NCBI GenBank assembly: GCA_900551445.1
Contig: URWA01000004.1
Coordinates: forward strand, 1-64,000
From: an uncultured Bacteroides sp.
Lineage (GTDB): Bacteria > Bacteroidota > Bacteroidia > Bacteroidales > Bacteroidaceae
Length of the DNA: 64,000 bases
Direction of reading: 5' to 3'
The position numbers and the translations under genes were made by a program. Every line of letters starts with the position of its first letter. Position 1 is the stretch's first letter. Positions 53,333 through 62,662 of the stretch are shown here, one piece after another. Under the pieces are notes generated by a model. That model searched no databases and was not told where the DNA came from. It saw only the letters and a program-made list of their open reading frames with translations.

Positions 53333-55924
53333 TTACTTCAACAGACTCGTCAAGGTCGCAAACATGGTAGCCAAGGATGCGAACGAAGAGGTATAGCCGA
53401 TGATTTCGGCCGCAGTGACACGCTTGTTGCTTCTGCTCGGTACGATAATCTCGCAGCCCGGTTCGATCTTGCTTTTGTTGCGTCCTTTGATGCGGGCCAC
53501 CTGACCGTTCATGTAAATCACGAACTTCTTGCTCTTCTTGGCATTGAGAGCATAACCGCCGGCCTGATCCAGGTAGTAGTTGGCGTTCTTGTCGCTGAGG
53601 TAGCCTACGGTGTTCGGCATCATTACGGCACCGTTCACCTTCACGGTGTTGTTCAGTTTGGGCACGGTGAGCACGTCGCCTTCGCGCAATACCAGGTCGT
53701 ATTCGCTGCCGGGGTTTTCTACGGCTTTGTCCAGCTCAATACCTACGCTGAAGGTACTGTCCACTTCGATTTCCAACGAGTCCATCATGGCTTTACCGAA
53801 CTGGCGGCTCATCAGATCAATCACGTCTTTCATGCGTTTCTTTTCTTCTTCGTTGGCCACACGAGTCAGTTTGGCACCTCTCAGATAGGCTTTGTCGGTA
53901 GCTCCGCCGGCCTTTCTCATCAGGTCGGACAGGCGTTCTTCGGTGCTGGTCAAGGCATACGTTCCGCCAAACAGCACTTCGCCGTTCACCTGTACGTTCT
54001 GCTGTGCCTGATAACCCGGACTGCGGCGTACGAATACCTGGTCGTAGGGCTGGAGGGTGAAGGCTTGCTGGCCGTCAATCACGAAACCGTCTTTCAGGGC
54101 GAAGGTGAACATCTGGCCGATGCTGTCGGTCGACGAGGTGCTCTTCGGGTCCTTGATGCGGCGGGCTACATCCACACGTACGGTAGAAGCAGCTTCCAGC
54201 AATCCGCCGGCACGGATAATAAGGTCTTCCAGCGTCATGTTGTCTGAATAGGTGTACTTGTCGGGGCGGGCCACTTCTCCGTAGATGGTCACGTCGCCGT
54301 AGTCTTTCAGGTCATGGATGCTGGGGATATAGAGGATATCGTTTTTCTGCAAGGGGATGTCGGGGCTGCTGCCGGCCATGATGCCGCGCACGTCCACGCT
54401 GAGGATTTCAGAGGTGAGGTCTTCACGTTCCCGTTTCAGTACGGCACGGTTGGTGAAGGCGTCGCCACGCAGGCCTTTGGCTTCGGTGATGAGGGCGCGT
54501 ACCGTATTGATTTCGCCGCCCAACTGGTAGATACCGGGGCGATACACGGCACCGCGTACTTCCAGACGGTTGGTGAAGCGGTTCAGGATGGCTTCGGCAG
54601 TCACCACGTCGCCATTGTGTATGTTATAAGTAGAATAGTTGATTTCTTTTACGGTGTTCACTTCGTATTCTTCGCCGTTCTGACGGATCACACGCAGGGA
54701 AGGAGTGTAGGCATCGGAAGTGAAGCCGCCGGCATATTTGATCAGGGTGGCGAGGCTTTCGTTCTTCTTCATTTCATACTTCATGGGGCGCTTGATTTTG
54801 CCTTTGAACTGCACCAGAGCCTCGTAGGCGGGTACAATCACTACGTCGCCTTCCTGCAGACGGATGTCGTCGTGGGTCTTGCCTTTCATGATGAAGTCGT
54901 ACACGTCGACAGTGGCCACGGTACGTCCGTTGCGGGCCAGCTGTACGTTGCGCAAGCTACCGATGTCGCTCACACCGCCGGCGCGGTAGAGGGCGTGAAA
55001 CACGGTAGAGAAGGCCGACAGGGCGTAGGTTCCGGGTTGCATCACTTCGCCCATCACGTTGATTTGGATGGTGCGGCTGTTGCCCAGTGTCAGGCTGATT
55101 TCAAGGTTGCCGCCGGGAGCATCGAGTCCGCTGTAGGTCTTGCCCAACACACGTTTCAGGTGCTCGTTGGCCTCGGTCACGGTCATGCCGCTGAGGTTGA
55201 CAGGGCCGATTTTCTCGATGTTGATGGTACCGTCGGGTGAAATTTCCTGACGGATGGTGTTCTGGCTGGTACCCCAGATGTCGATGATTACTTCATCGCC
55301 CGGGCCCAGACGGTAGTCGGGGGGAGTGGCGAGGTTCACGCTCGGTTCGAAGGTGAGGTTTTCACTGTTGAAGATGTTGCGTCCGAACACCTCGTTTTCC
55401 TTGATGACGCGGACCAGACTGTCCTGTTCGCTGTAGCCCATGAAGTCGGAAGCATCCAGCATGTTGGTGATTTCCTGCAGGGTGGAGTTGTCGTCGCCGA
55501 ACACGTCGTTGGTATAGGTGTTTTGGGTATTGCGCGAATCTGTATTTTGTGCGTTCCGGTTATTCCGGTTGTTGGAGTTGCGGTTGTTGGAGTCGAGCCC
55601 GTAAGCGTCCCGGTTGTTGCGGGCGTTGCCGTTCTGGTTGTCGTTGTCGTTAGCATTGCGCTGGCGCGAACGGTTCTGTTCGCTGTTGCCGCTGTTGGAA
55701 GTGCTGTTCAGGCTTCCTTGTTCGTACATCCGCTTGATGCGCTCTGCCTGGGCACGGGTCACTCCGCGGCGGGCCAGTTCGGTAGCCATCTGGTTCTGGT
55801 CCTTACCTTGGGCCATACCTTGTTTTACGTATTCCAATACTTGTTGGTCGGTCATGCCGGATTGTGCCATGACAAGGGGCGAGCATGCCATTAAAAGAAG
55901 AAGTGATAACGCTCTAAACTTCAT
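53333..55924 (-). CDS. wza: Wza-like polysaccharide export protein with multiple SLBB domains
   Basis: 863 residues from ATG 55924 (MKFRALSLLLLMACSPLVMAQ); upstream in-frame codons to 56068 have no signal and are probably leader. The signal could be cleaved after AQ or lipidated at Cys14. An Asn/Arg/Asp-rich low-complexity linker spans about residues 70-145. A Poly_export domain (PPDYRLGPGDEVIIDIWGTS) precedes about five SLBB repeats (INVMGEVMQPGTYAL, FKGKIKRPMKYEMK, VRGAVYRPGIYQLG, IYGEVARPDKYTYS, VNGEVLFGGTYALT). It forms the outer-membrane export channel. A promoter lies upstream. Confidence 0.93.
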   Translation of the reverse strand: MKFRALSLLLLMACSPLVMAQSGMTDQQVLEYVKQGMAQGKDQNQMATELARRGVTRAQAERIKRMYEQGSLNSTSNSGNSEQNRSRQRNANDNDNQNGNARNNRDAYGLDSNNRNSNNRNNRNAQNTDSRNTQNTYTNDVFGDDNSTLQEITNMLDASDFMGYSEQDSLVRVIKENEVFGRNIFNSENLTFEPSVNLATPPDYRLGPGDEVIIDIWGTSQNTIRQEISPDGTINIEKIGPVNLSGMTVTEANEHLKRVLGKTYSGLDAPGGNLEISLTLGNSRTIQINVMGEVMQPGTYALSAFSTVFHALYRAGGVSDIGSLRNVQLARNGRTVATVDVYDFIMKGKTHDDIRLQEGDVVIVPAYEALVQFKGKIKRPMKYEMKKNESLATLIKYAGGFTSDAYTPSLRVIRQNGEEYEVNTVKEINYSTYNIHNGDVVTAEAILNRFTNRLEVRGAVYRPGIYQLGGEINTVRALITEAKGLRGDAFTNRAVLKREREDLTSEILSVDVRGIMAGSSPDIPLQKNDILYIPSIHDLKDYGDVTIYGEVARPDKYTYSDNMTLEDLIIRAGGLLEAASTVRVDVARRIKDPKSTSSTDSIGQMFTFALKDGFVIDGQQAFTLQPYDQVFVRRSPGYQAQQNVQVNGEVLFGGTYALTSTEERLSDLMRKAGGATDKAYLRGAKLTRVANEEEKKRMKDVIDLMSRQFGKAMMDSLEIEVDSTFSVGIELDKAVENPGSEYDLVLREGDVLTVPKLNNTVKVNGAVMMPNTVGYLSDKNANYYLDQAGGYALNAKKSKKFVIYMNGQVARIKGRNKSKIEPGCEIIVPSRSNKRVTAAEIIGYTSSFASLATMFATLTSLLK

Positions 55925-56065
55925 GTCTGGTTCTTTTTTGTGATATCTAACGGATTGATTTTTCGTTTTTGTGAGTTCGTCAAAAGCAACGCACTGGACG
56001 CGCTTCGCTGTTACCTGTCCCATGTGAAGTCTGGAAAAGGTAAACATCGTGTTCATATAACCTTG

Positions 56066-56096
56066 CAAAAATAGTATTTATTTCTATGCGATGCAA
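56066..56096 (-). promoter_or_regulatory. Promoter of the polysaccharide operon
   Basis: Minus strand TTG (56096-56094), 20 bp, TATTTTTG (56073-56066). Transcription would start near 56059, giving a leader of about 135 nt before the ATG at 55924. Confidence 0.55.
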
Positions 56097-56191
56097 TGTT
56101 TGGAGGGGGATTTGTACTCTTTTGAATAGCAATATGTATGTTTGTACAAGGGATGTGAGTGGAAAAGATTGCTCTTAGAGTAGCAGGAGTT

Positions 56192-56221
56192 AGTCAATCT
56201 GTTCAATCTTCCGGATTGACT
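56192..56221. other. Small inverted repeat upstream of the export gene
   Basis: AGTCAATC (56192-56199) and GATTGACT (56214-56221) with 14-bp spacing. No T-tract and too short for the known Bacteroides invertible-promoter repeats. The rest of 56097-56344 shows nothing recognisable. Confidence 0.35.
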
Positions 56222-56344
56222 GGAAATAAGAGAGGATGTAGCTGTAAAGCTATCGACAGGAAGTTTAGTGCAAAAGAGGAGGAAATGAAGAATTTAAGAG
56301 CTCACATAGTAAAGATGATAAAGGTAGAACAAAACGCATTTTCC

Positions 56345-56370
56345 AGAACGCCTATATTAGTAGGCGTTCT
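56345..56370 (-). terminator. Hairpin at the end of the upstream sugar transferase gene
   Basis: AGAACGCCTA (56345-56354) and TAGGCGTTCT (56361-56370), 10-bp stem, 6-nt loop, overlapping the stop codon of the transferase gene. The T-run on the minus strand is poor, so it may only partly end transcription. Confidence 0.45.
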
Positions 56371-57766
56371 TTTCTCCATGCAAGGCGTTGGCCACGGTTT
56401 TGTAGATGATGAAGAGGTCCAGTCCGAACGTCCAATGTTCGATGTACCAGATATCTCCCCGGATACGGCCCTCCATATCCTTCAGCTCCTTGGTCTCGCC
56501 GCGGTAACCCGTCACCTGGCTCCAGCCCGTGATGCCCGGTTTCACGAAATGCCGCACCATGTACTTGTTGATGAGTTTGGAATACTCTTCCGTATGCTTC
56601 AGCATGTGCGGCCGCGGTCCCACAATACTCATGTCACCCTTCAGCACGTTGATGAACTGCGGCAGCTCGTCGATGTTCGTCTTTCGCATGATGTTCCCCC
56701 AGCGCGTCTTGCGCGGGTCATCCTTGGTAGCCTGCAGCGTATCCGCCTGTGCGTTCACCTTCATGCTGCGGAACTTGTAGCAGTAGAATTCCTTGTCGTT
56801 CAGTCCGTTCCGTTTCTGCTTGAAGAACACCGGCCCCGGCATCGTCAGCTTCGTGACAATCGTCACGATAATCAGGATGAAGGGGAAGAAGGTACACAGG
56901 AAAAGCAGTGAGAACACGATGTCGAACGCCCGTTTCAGCATCTTGTTGCCCGTCTGGCTCAGCGGGTCCGGGCGCAGGCTCAGATACGGCACATTGCCCA
57001 GCATGTTGAAGTACACCCGGTTGTGCAGGTAGTTATAGATGTTGGGCACACTGTAGAAATGCACCAGATGGTTCTCGCAGTAGTCAATGATGGAACGGAT
57101 AATCACATGGTCTTTTGACGGCAGACAGCAGAACAGATAATGCGTGTTCCCTTGTTTCTCCAGGTATTCGTTCACGTCCTGCGGCTGTCCCAAATACGGA
57201 CACTCTTTCGGAAAGGCCGGATTCGGCTGGAAGTCGAAATAACCCTTCACCTTGTAGCCCGCCCAGTCCTGTGCCGTCAGCTCATAATACAGTTCCTGGT
57301 TGTTCTCCGAGCTTCCCACCAGCACCACGTTGCGCACGTTTCCGCCTCTCGAACGGTATGTCTTCACGCCCCATCGCATCACGATGCGGAACACCGACAG
57401 GCAGACAAAAAGCAGTGCCAGGAATGTCAGGTAGAAGTACGACCAGGCATCCATGAATTTTCCCAGTTCCAGCAGTATGCCCGAAAGGATACCGAAGAAC
57501 ACCGTGCTCCGGAACACCTTGGTCAGAATTTGGTAGGCGAACACCTTCCGTCGGTAAAGTATCACGCCAATCTGCATGGCCGATACGAAATAACACAGCA
57601 TGACCGTCAGGATTACCTGCAAGTGAGGAGCCATCAGAATCTTGTGCCAGGGAGTATCTTCTGTGGCCAGAAAAAGAAGGTAAAACAACCCTCCCGTGAT
57701 AAGTGTTTCGCAAGAAACGATAAACAGACTTATCCAGCTGTTATTCTCATGATATCTTATTTTCAT
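56357..57766 (-). CDS. Initiating sugar-phosphate transferase (WbaP/WcaJ type), copy 2
   Basis: 469 residues, paralogue of 29675-31084 and same length. Membrane helices in the first 140 residues, VVLVGSSENNQELYYEL in the CoA-binding-like part, then the transferase domain with FKQKRNGLNDKEFYCYKFRS, KTNIDELPQFINVLKGDMS and GITGWSQVTGYRGET. Position at the head of the operon suggests that it starts the main repeat unit; copy 1 may serve another glycan or be a spare. Confidence 0.93.
   Translation of the reverse strand: MKIRYHENNSWISLFIVSCETLITGGLFYLLFLATEDTPWHKILMAPHLQVILTVMLCYFVSAMQIGVILYRRKVFAYQILTKVFRSTVFFGILSGILLELGKFMDAWSYFYLTFLALLFVCLSVFRIVMRWGVKTYRSRGGNVRNVVLVGSSENNQELYYELTAQDWAGYKVKGYFDFQPNPAFPKECPYLGQPQDVNEYLEKQGNTHYLFCCLPSKDHVIIRSIIDYCENHLVHFYSVPNIYNYLHNRVYFNMLGNVPYLSLRPDPLSQTGNKMLKRAFDIVFSLLFLCTFFPFILIIVTIVTKLTMPGPVFFKQKRNGLNDKEFYCYKFRSMKVNAQADTLQATKDDPRKTRWGNIMRKTNIDELPQFINVLKGDMSIVGPRPHMLKHTEEYSKLINKYMVRHFVKPGITGWSQVTGYRGETKELKDMEGRIRGDIWYIEHWTFGLDLFIIYKTVANALHGEKNAY
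56508..56728. repeat. Direct repeat tract shared with 29826-30046
   Basis: Identical, by eye, to 29826-30046 over 221 bases; see that entry. The pair flanks the whole polysaccharide locus in the same orientation. Confidence 0.85.
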
Positions 57767-57831
57767 GTGTTGTTATGTTTATGCTTTCTGTAATCCTAAC
57801 TGTAAGTAGTGTGTCTTGAAGGAAACAAGCC

Positions 57832-58557
57832 TCAGGCCGACAAGCCTTCCTTGATCACGTTGCTGATAAATAAGGTATTTCCGATAATATATCTTTTCCA
57901 CATGCGTCTGGGTTCCTTGATCAATCTGTACAGCCATTCCAGACAATGATTTTGCCATGATTTGGGCGCCCGTTTTATTGTCCCGGCAAAGAAGTCGAAC
58001 ACGGCCCCGATTGTACCGCAATGACAGTGGATGTGCAGTTCGTTCCAGTGGCTGTAGGCCCATTTCTCCTGTTTCGGAGCCGTCATGCCAATCCAGAGCA
58101 AATCCGGGTTAGCCTGATTGATGGCCTCAATAATCCGCCGGTTGTCTTCTTCCGAAAAGACCGGTTTGTAGGGTGGGGAATAGGTCTCTATCTGAATATG
58201 GGGATACACCGTTTTGGCTTTCTCCCGAATCAGATTCAGTACCTTTTCGCTGCTACCCATAAAGAAACACTTGCCTCCCTTTTGGTTCAGCCGTTCCATC
58301 TCCATCGTAAACAAATCCCAGCCGGCAATACGCTCTATCGGTTGGCTCTTGGCTTTCAGGCTTCGGCAGGCCATTAGGATGCTTGCCCCATCGGGAATGA
58401 GCGCGTCCCCATTTTTCAGGGCTTCGGCAAAAGCCGGATCTTTCAGAGCTGTGTTGTACGAATGTGCATTGATTGTGTTGATAAGCAGCTTCCCTTCCGG
58501 GAGAGCCCTCAGCTCTTTCTCTGATTCAATGATTTTTACCTCTTTAAGCTTAAACAT
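57832..58557 (-). CDS. WecG/TagA/CpsF-family glycosyltransferase
   Basis: 241 residues, the usual length of GT26. Blocks: LLINTINAHSYNTALKDPAF, LIPDGASILMACRSL, KCFFMGSSEKVL, NPDLLWIGMTAPKQEKWAYS and GTIGAVFDFFAGTIKRAPKSW are typical. It adds a second sugar (ManNAc-type in TagA/WecG) to an undecaprenyl-linked primer. It lies just upstream of the initiating transferase gene and 27 bp downstream of fucP, so it may share the fkp-fucP transcript. Confidence 0.9.
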   Translation of the reverse strand: MFKLKEVKIIESEKELRALPEGKLLINTINAHSYNTALKDPAFAEALKNGDALIPDGASILMACRSLKAKSQPIERIAGWDLFTMEMERLNQKGGKCFFMGSSEKVLNLIREKAKTVYPHIQIETYSPPYKPVFSEEDNRRIIEAINQANPDLLWIGMTAPKQEKWAYSHWNELHIHCHCGTIGAVFDFFAGTIKRAPKSWQNHCLEWLYRLIKEPRRMWKRYIIGNTLFISNVIKEGLSA

Positions 58558-58584
58558 ACGTTTACGTCGTTTTGTATTACCTGT

Positions 58585-59790
58585 TTAATAACTATTATAG
58601 AGCTTCCTATATCGTGTCGCAAACCATAGAATTTCAGCAAAGCAGACCAGCGGTACAATAAACCCTACCGCCATTGATACATTGTCTGCAATATACCCCA
58701 TCATCATTGGGGCAATCGCTCCGCCCACGATGGACATAATCAAATAGGAAGATGCCTGTTTCGTTCTTTTTCCAACGTGGCGCAAAGATAATGAAAAAAT
58801 CGTAGGGAACATAATTGATTCGCATAAAAAGCACAGTAACAGGAAATACCATCCCACTGCACCCGGCAGGAAGATGACCGCCGCCATGCAAATCAGGCCT
58901 CCCGCTGCACAGGCAGCCAGCACCTTTTCCCCCTTCACAAAGCGCATCAGCCAGCTTCCGCCCATGCGTCCGGCCATGAAGAGTCCCATGCCCCCGAACG
59001 AGAGCCACACCGAAGCCTTCTGTGCCGTTACCCCTGCGTTCTCTGTGGCGTAGTTGATAAAGAAACTGTTGATGCCCGTCTGCGCCGCCACATAGAGGAA
59101 GAGCGACAGCAGTCCCATGGTGAACGACGCCGTTTTCCACAGCGAGGTGCCGTGCCCCTCCGTCGGTTTCTCTTCCGCTTCCTGCCCGATTTCCGGCAGT
59201 TTTACCCGCGAGAAAATCACCGCGATGAGCAATACCAGCGTACCCAGCACCGCGTAGGGAGTCGTCACGTCGCCGCCTCCCGCAAAGAGGAAGAAACCTC
59301 CCGCCAGCGGTCCGCAAATCCAGCCCAGCCCGTTGAACGACTGCGCCAGGTTGATGCGCCGTTCGCTGCCCTCCGGTTCTCCGAGTACCGTCACATACGG
59401 GTTCGAAGCCGTTTCCAGACACGTCAGTCCGCAGCCGATGACAAACAATGCCAGCAGGAAGAACTCAAACGACTGGATCCGTCCGCCCGGAATGAAGAGC
59501 AAGGCACCGATGCCATACAGCACCAGTCCCGTCAGCACCCCCGTGCGGTAGCCGAAGCGGCGGATAATCCGTCCCGCCGGCAGTGCCATCACAAAGTACC
59601 CCCCGTACACCACCGCCTGAATCAAGGCCGAGCGCGTGCGGGTAATCTCCATCGTATCCTGGAAATGCTTGTTCAGCACATCCAGAATGCTGTGCGCCAC
59701 TCCCCACAGAAAGAAGAGCGACGTAATCAAAATAAAAGGAACCAGGAAACTCCTTCCGTCCCTGGTTCTTACTAGTCCTATCTTTTCCAT
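58585..59790 (-). CDS. fucP: L-fucose:H+ symporter (FucP-like MFS)
   Basis: 401 residues from ATG 59790, one base after the fkp stop; a start seven codons earlier would overlap fkp. About twelve membrane helices; FLWGVAHSILDVLNKHFQ is the conserved first-helix motif of FucP, with NPYVTVLGEPEG and INLAQSFNGLGW further on. Imports fucose for Fkp, giving GDP-fucose for surface glycans and glycoproteins. Confidence 0.9.
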   Translation of the reverse strand: MEKIGLVRTRDGRSFLVPFILITSLFFLWGVAHSILDVLNKHFQDTMEITRTRSALIQAVVYGGYFVMALPAGRIIRRFGYRTGVLTGLVLYGIGALLFIPGGRIQSFEFFLLALFVIGCGLTCLETASNPYVTVLGEPEGSERRINLAQSFNGLGWICGPLAGGFFLFAGGGDVTTPYAVLGTLVLLIAVIFSRVKLPEIGQEAEEKPTEGHGTSLWKTASFTMGLLSLFLYVAAQTGINSFFINYATENAGVTAQKASVWLSFGGMGLFMAGRMGGSWLMRFVKGEKVLAACAAGGLICMAAVIFLPGAVGWYFLLLCFLCESIMFPTIFSLSLRHVGKRTKQASSYLIMSIVGGAIAPMMMGYIADNVSMAVGFIVPLVCFAEILWFATRYRKLYNSY

Positions 59791-59791
59791 G

Positions 59792-62635
59792 TCAGCTTCT
59801 ACTGATTTCAAGACCTTTGTTCGATAAACTCATCTCCACGAAGCGCGCCCTGTCGTTGGCCCTGTTCTCCGTCAGTATCCGGCGGATGCGCAGTGCTGCA
59901 TCCGGGTCTTTGGCCACCATGTACAGGTAGCCCCCTCCGCCGGCCCCCGGCAGCTTGTAGCCCAGACACAAGTCATCAATCCGTTCCGTCAGCGCCTGTA
60001 CGGCCGGTGGATTCGTTCCCTCGTCCAGCAGCTGGTTCTGCCTCCACGTCTTCCGTACCAGCCGGCCCATACCTTCGAAATCGTTCCGCAGGATGGCGTC
60101 GTACATGTCCATGGCATGTCCCTTCATCTGCTCCAGCAAGTACAGGTGACGGTTCGAGTTGAGGAACATCCCCCGCACAATCTCCGCCAGGATACCCTTG
60201 GCCGTGCGCGTGAGTCCCGTATAATATAAAAGGTGGCATTTCCGGTACTCGTCGCTTGTGAACAGGTAATCCGGCAGCCAGCGCACCATCGGTCCCTGAT
60301 GCCAGCCCGGTTGCGTCTGCAGCAGTTTCACTCCCTGCAATACCCCGCCGTACTGGTCCTGCCATCCGCCGCCCGTGGTGAGCAGCTGTTCCAGAATCAA
60401 GGTACGGCTGCCGATGCCCTGCTTGTCCCAGTTCAGGCCGCAGAAGTCATTCAGTGCCCCCAGCACCGTAGCCGCCAGAATCGAGCTGGTGCCCAGTCCC
60501 GAACCCGCCGGGATGGCCGACAGCAGTGTCACCTCGATACCCGTGCCGAACGCCTTCAGCTGTGCCTCCAGCGAGTCGAAATGCTCCGTCGAGAAATCCG
60601 GATGGAATCCTGCCAGCGTCAGTGCCGCCTTCGGAATAGAGAACGGCGAACCCACCTTGCAGAAATCCTGCAGCTCCTCATACGTGGAAACCACCTCCAT
60701 GGCCCCCAGGTCGATGGAACGCAGGGTGATGCGATACTCCTTCGACGGCTTCACATACACCTGCAGCGGCGGCTGTCCGTTCAGCTCGATGGCCAGGTTC
60801 ACCACGTTTCCCCCTTCCATCAGACTGTAGGGTGGGGTATCCGTCCATCCTCCGGCAATGTCGATGCGCACCGGGCTGCGGCTCCATACAATCTGGTCGG
60901 CATACACCGACAGCTTCGGCTGCTGGCGATGGTCCATTGTGCTGGTCAGTCCCTGCCGCATCAGGCCGAACGCCCGTTCCTCCATGGCTTTCGCCTCCGG
61001 TTTCCTTTCCAGCTCCAGCACCCGTGCGCGGAACATCGCGTCACTGATTCGTTTCAGCAGGGGAGACCCCTCCGGCAGTTCTGCCGGCAAGGCGATGCCC
61101 CCCTTGGCAAATTCCTCGGCCGCCTCCTGCAAGTCCACCTGGTAGAACACGCTCCGTTCCTGGTTCCGGGCCAGCAGGCTCCAGTTCTCCTTGCGGAACT
61201 CCTCCCGCTGGGCGAACAGGCGCCGCAGGTTCGCATACGCCGAAATCTCATCGGCCGACACCTTCCGTGCCTTCCGCCAGATGGCCTTTCCGGCCTCGTC
61301 CTGACTGCCGTCCGTCATCCATTGCAGCACCGTGCCCAGTTCCTCTATCGAGTCTGTCACCGGGAAAATCGCTGCCGACTGCAAGTCCTCGCAGCCTCTG
61401 ATTTCGTCTGCCGTCAGTCCTCTTTCCGCCAGCCATTCCGTCACCGGACGGCCCAGGTATAACGTAGAGTCCTCTTTCAGACTTCCCTTGAATTTATCGT
61501 TGAAGCCATACGGGCGGGCCGCAAACTCCTTGTCGCCCATCGGCACCACGTCGATGCACACCCCTTCCGGCACATTCAGGTGCCAGTCGTTGCGCGGCAC
61601 TCCCGTGATGATGTTCCGGCTGTGCAGCTTCCAGTCCTTTCCGATGTAGCTGTTTTCTATCCATGTCTCCGCGTTGTCCGCCGTCAGCGTGAGCTGCAAC
61701 TCCGCGTTCTGCACGAACATGGCCGGATGCGCCTTCACCTTGTGGTGCATGATGGCCCGCTGATCTGTCACACAGTTCTGCACCGCCAGCGTCGACGAAA
61801 TCATCTCCCGGCTCGTTCCGTAGTGATGGAATTCCCCGCCCGGCAGCGGCAGGATGGCCACCTTCAGGCTGTTCAGTTCCTCGTCCGCGATGTGCGGGTG
61901 CGCTCCCAGTGCCAGACCGAATTCCGAATACATGTCGTAGAAAGTCACGCCCCCGTCCTTGCCGGTAGAGCGTTTCACCATCAGTTCCACCGCCCGGTCG
62001 CTCAGCAGCCAGATGCCGATGTCCATCAGGAACAGGTAATCCTGCATCAGGTTTGCCATCTCCTCCACGCTCGGTTTCTGCAGCATGAAGTCCAGCTTCT
62101 CCGGTTCCTTCCGTGACGACACGAACACCCCATGGTTCTTTGCCAGTTCCGGGTCCACCCACAAGCCGTAGCACACCACGTCCGCGTCCGGAATCTCCTG
62201 CAGCGGCTGGGTTGCCCGGATGTACACGTCACCGCTCGCAATCAGCGTGTGCAGCCCCTCCGGCGCCTTGTCCATGATTTCCTCATACAGCGGCAACTGC
62301 AGCGACAGCAAGTTCTGCGTCAGCCGTTGCCCCCGTGCCCAGCGGAACACCGGAATCGGCGTCAGAATCTTGCCCGACGGCGCATAGCCCGGCAAGCGTC
62401 GGCTCTGTCCCCCCGCGTGCAGCAGGATACGCTTCTCCTTCGCCAGCCAGTCACCCAGTCCGGCCTTGTCACCCTCTTCCTCCCGGCATGCATTCAGCAG
62501 CCAGGCCGTACCTCCGCCCGAGCCCAGTTTCCGACCCACCGGGTCAGAAGTGCAGAACCACTCCTTGTGGTCCGCATGCATAATATCGTGAAAACACTCC
62601 ACCAGATTCGGTGGCAATGACAGTAACTTTTTCAT
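59792..62635 (-). CDS. fkp: Bifunctional fucokinase/L-fucose-1-phosphate guanylyltransferase
   Basis: 947 residues, matching Bacteroides Fkp. The N-terminal pyrophosphorylase part begins near residue 30 and has LHAGGQSRRLPGYAPSGKIL and the later GGEFHHYGTSREM; the C-terminal GHMP kinase has RSPVRIDIAGGWTDTPPYSL and LLSAIPAGSGLGTSSILAAT, with KLPGAGGGGYLYMVAK at the end. It converts fucose to fucose-1-phosphate and then to GDP-fucose. First gene of a fkp-fucP pair, coupled to the glycan locus. It starts 27 bp after the gene of the nuclease-like protein. Confidence 0.95.
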   Translation of the reverse strand: MKKLLSLPPNLVECFHDIMHADHKEWFCTSDPVGRKLGSGGGTAWLLNACREEEGDKAGLGDWLAKEKRILLHAGGQSRRLPGYAPSGKILTPIPVFRWARGQRLTQNLLSLQLPLYEEIMDKAPEGLHTLIASGDVYIRATQPLQEIPDADVVCYGLWVDPELAKNHGVFVSSRKEPEKLDFMLQKPSVEEMANLMQDYLFLMDIGIWLLSDRAVELMVKRSTGKDGGVTFYDMYSEFGLALGAHPHIADEELNSLKVAILPLPGGEFHHYGTSREMISSTLAVQNCVTDQRAIMHHKVKAHPAMFVQNAELQLTLTADNAETWIENSYIGKDWKLHSRNIITGVPRNDWHLNVPEGVCIDVVPMGDKEFAARPYGFNDKFKGSLKEDSTLYLGRPVTEWLAERGLTADEIRGCEDLQSAAIFPVTDSIEELGTVLQWMTDGSQDEAGKAIWRKARKVSADEISAYANLRRLFAQREEFRKENWSLLARNQERSVFYQVDLQEAAEEFAKGGIALPAELPEGSPLLKRISDAMFRARVLELERKPEAKAMEERAFGLMRQGLTSTMDHRQQPKLSVYADQIVWSRSPVRIDIAGGWTDTPPYSLMEGGNVVNLAIELNGQPPLQVYVKPSKEYRITLRSIDLGAMEVVSTYEELQDFCKVGSPFSIPKAALTLAGFHPDFSTEHFDSLEAQLKAFGTGIEVTLLSAIPAGSGLGTSSILAATVLGALNDFCGLNWDKQGIGSRTLILEQLLTTGGGWQDQYGGVLQGVKLLQTQPGWHQGPMVRWLPDYLFTSDEYRKCHLLYYTGLTRTAKGILAEIVRGMFLNSNRHLYLLEQMKGHAMDMYDAILRNDFEGMGRLVRKTWRQNQLLDEGTNPPAVQALTERIDDLCLGYKLPGAGGGGYLYMVAKDPDAALRIRRILTENRANDRARFVEMSLSNKGLEISRS

Positions 62636-62662
62636 ATTCTACGATTCCTTTTTATATTTGTT

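Noticed and set aside
36000..56400. UpxY/UpxZ-type capsule regulators and invertible promoters
   Set aside because: No NusG-like gene and no long inverted repeats flank the promoters seen; the short repeat at 56192-56221 is too small.
56159..56911. 250-codon plus-strand frame near the export gene
   Set aside because: Most of it is antisense to the second sugar transferase and has no features of its own.
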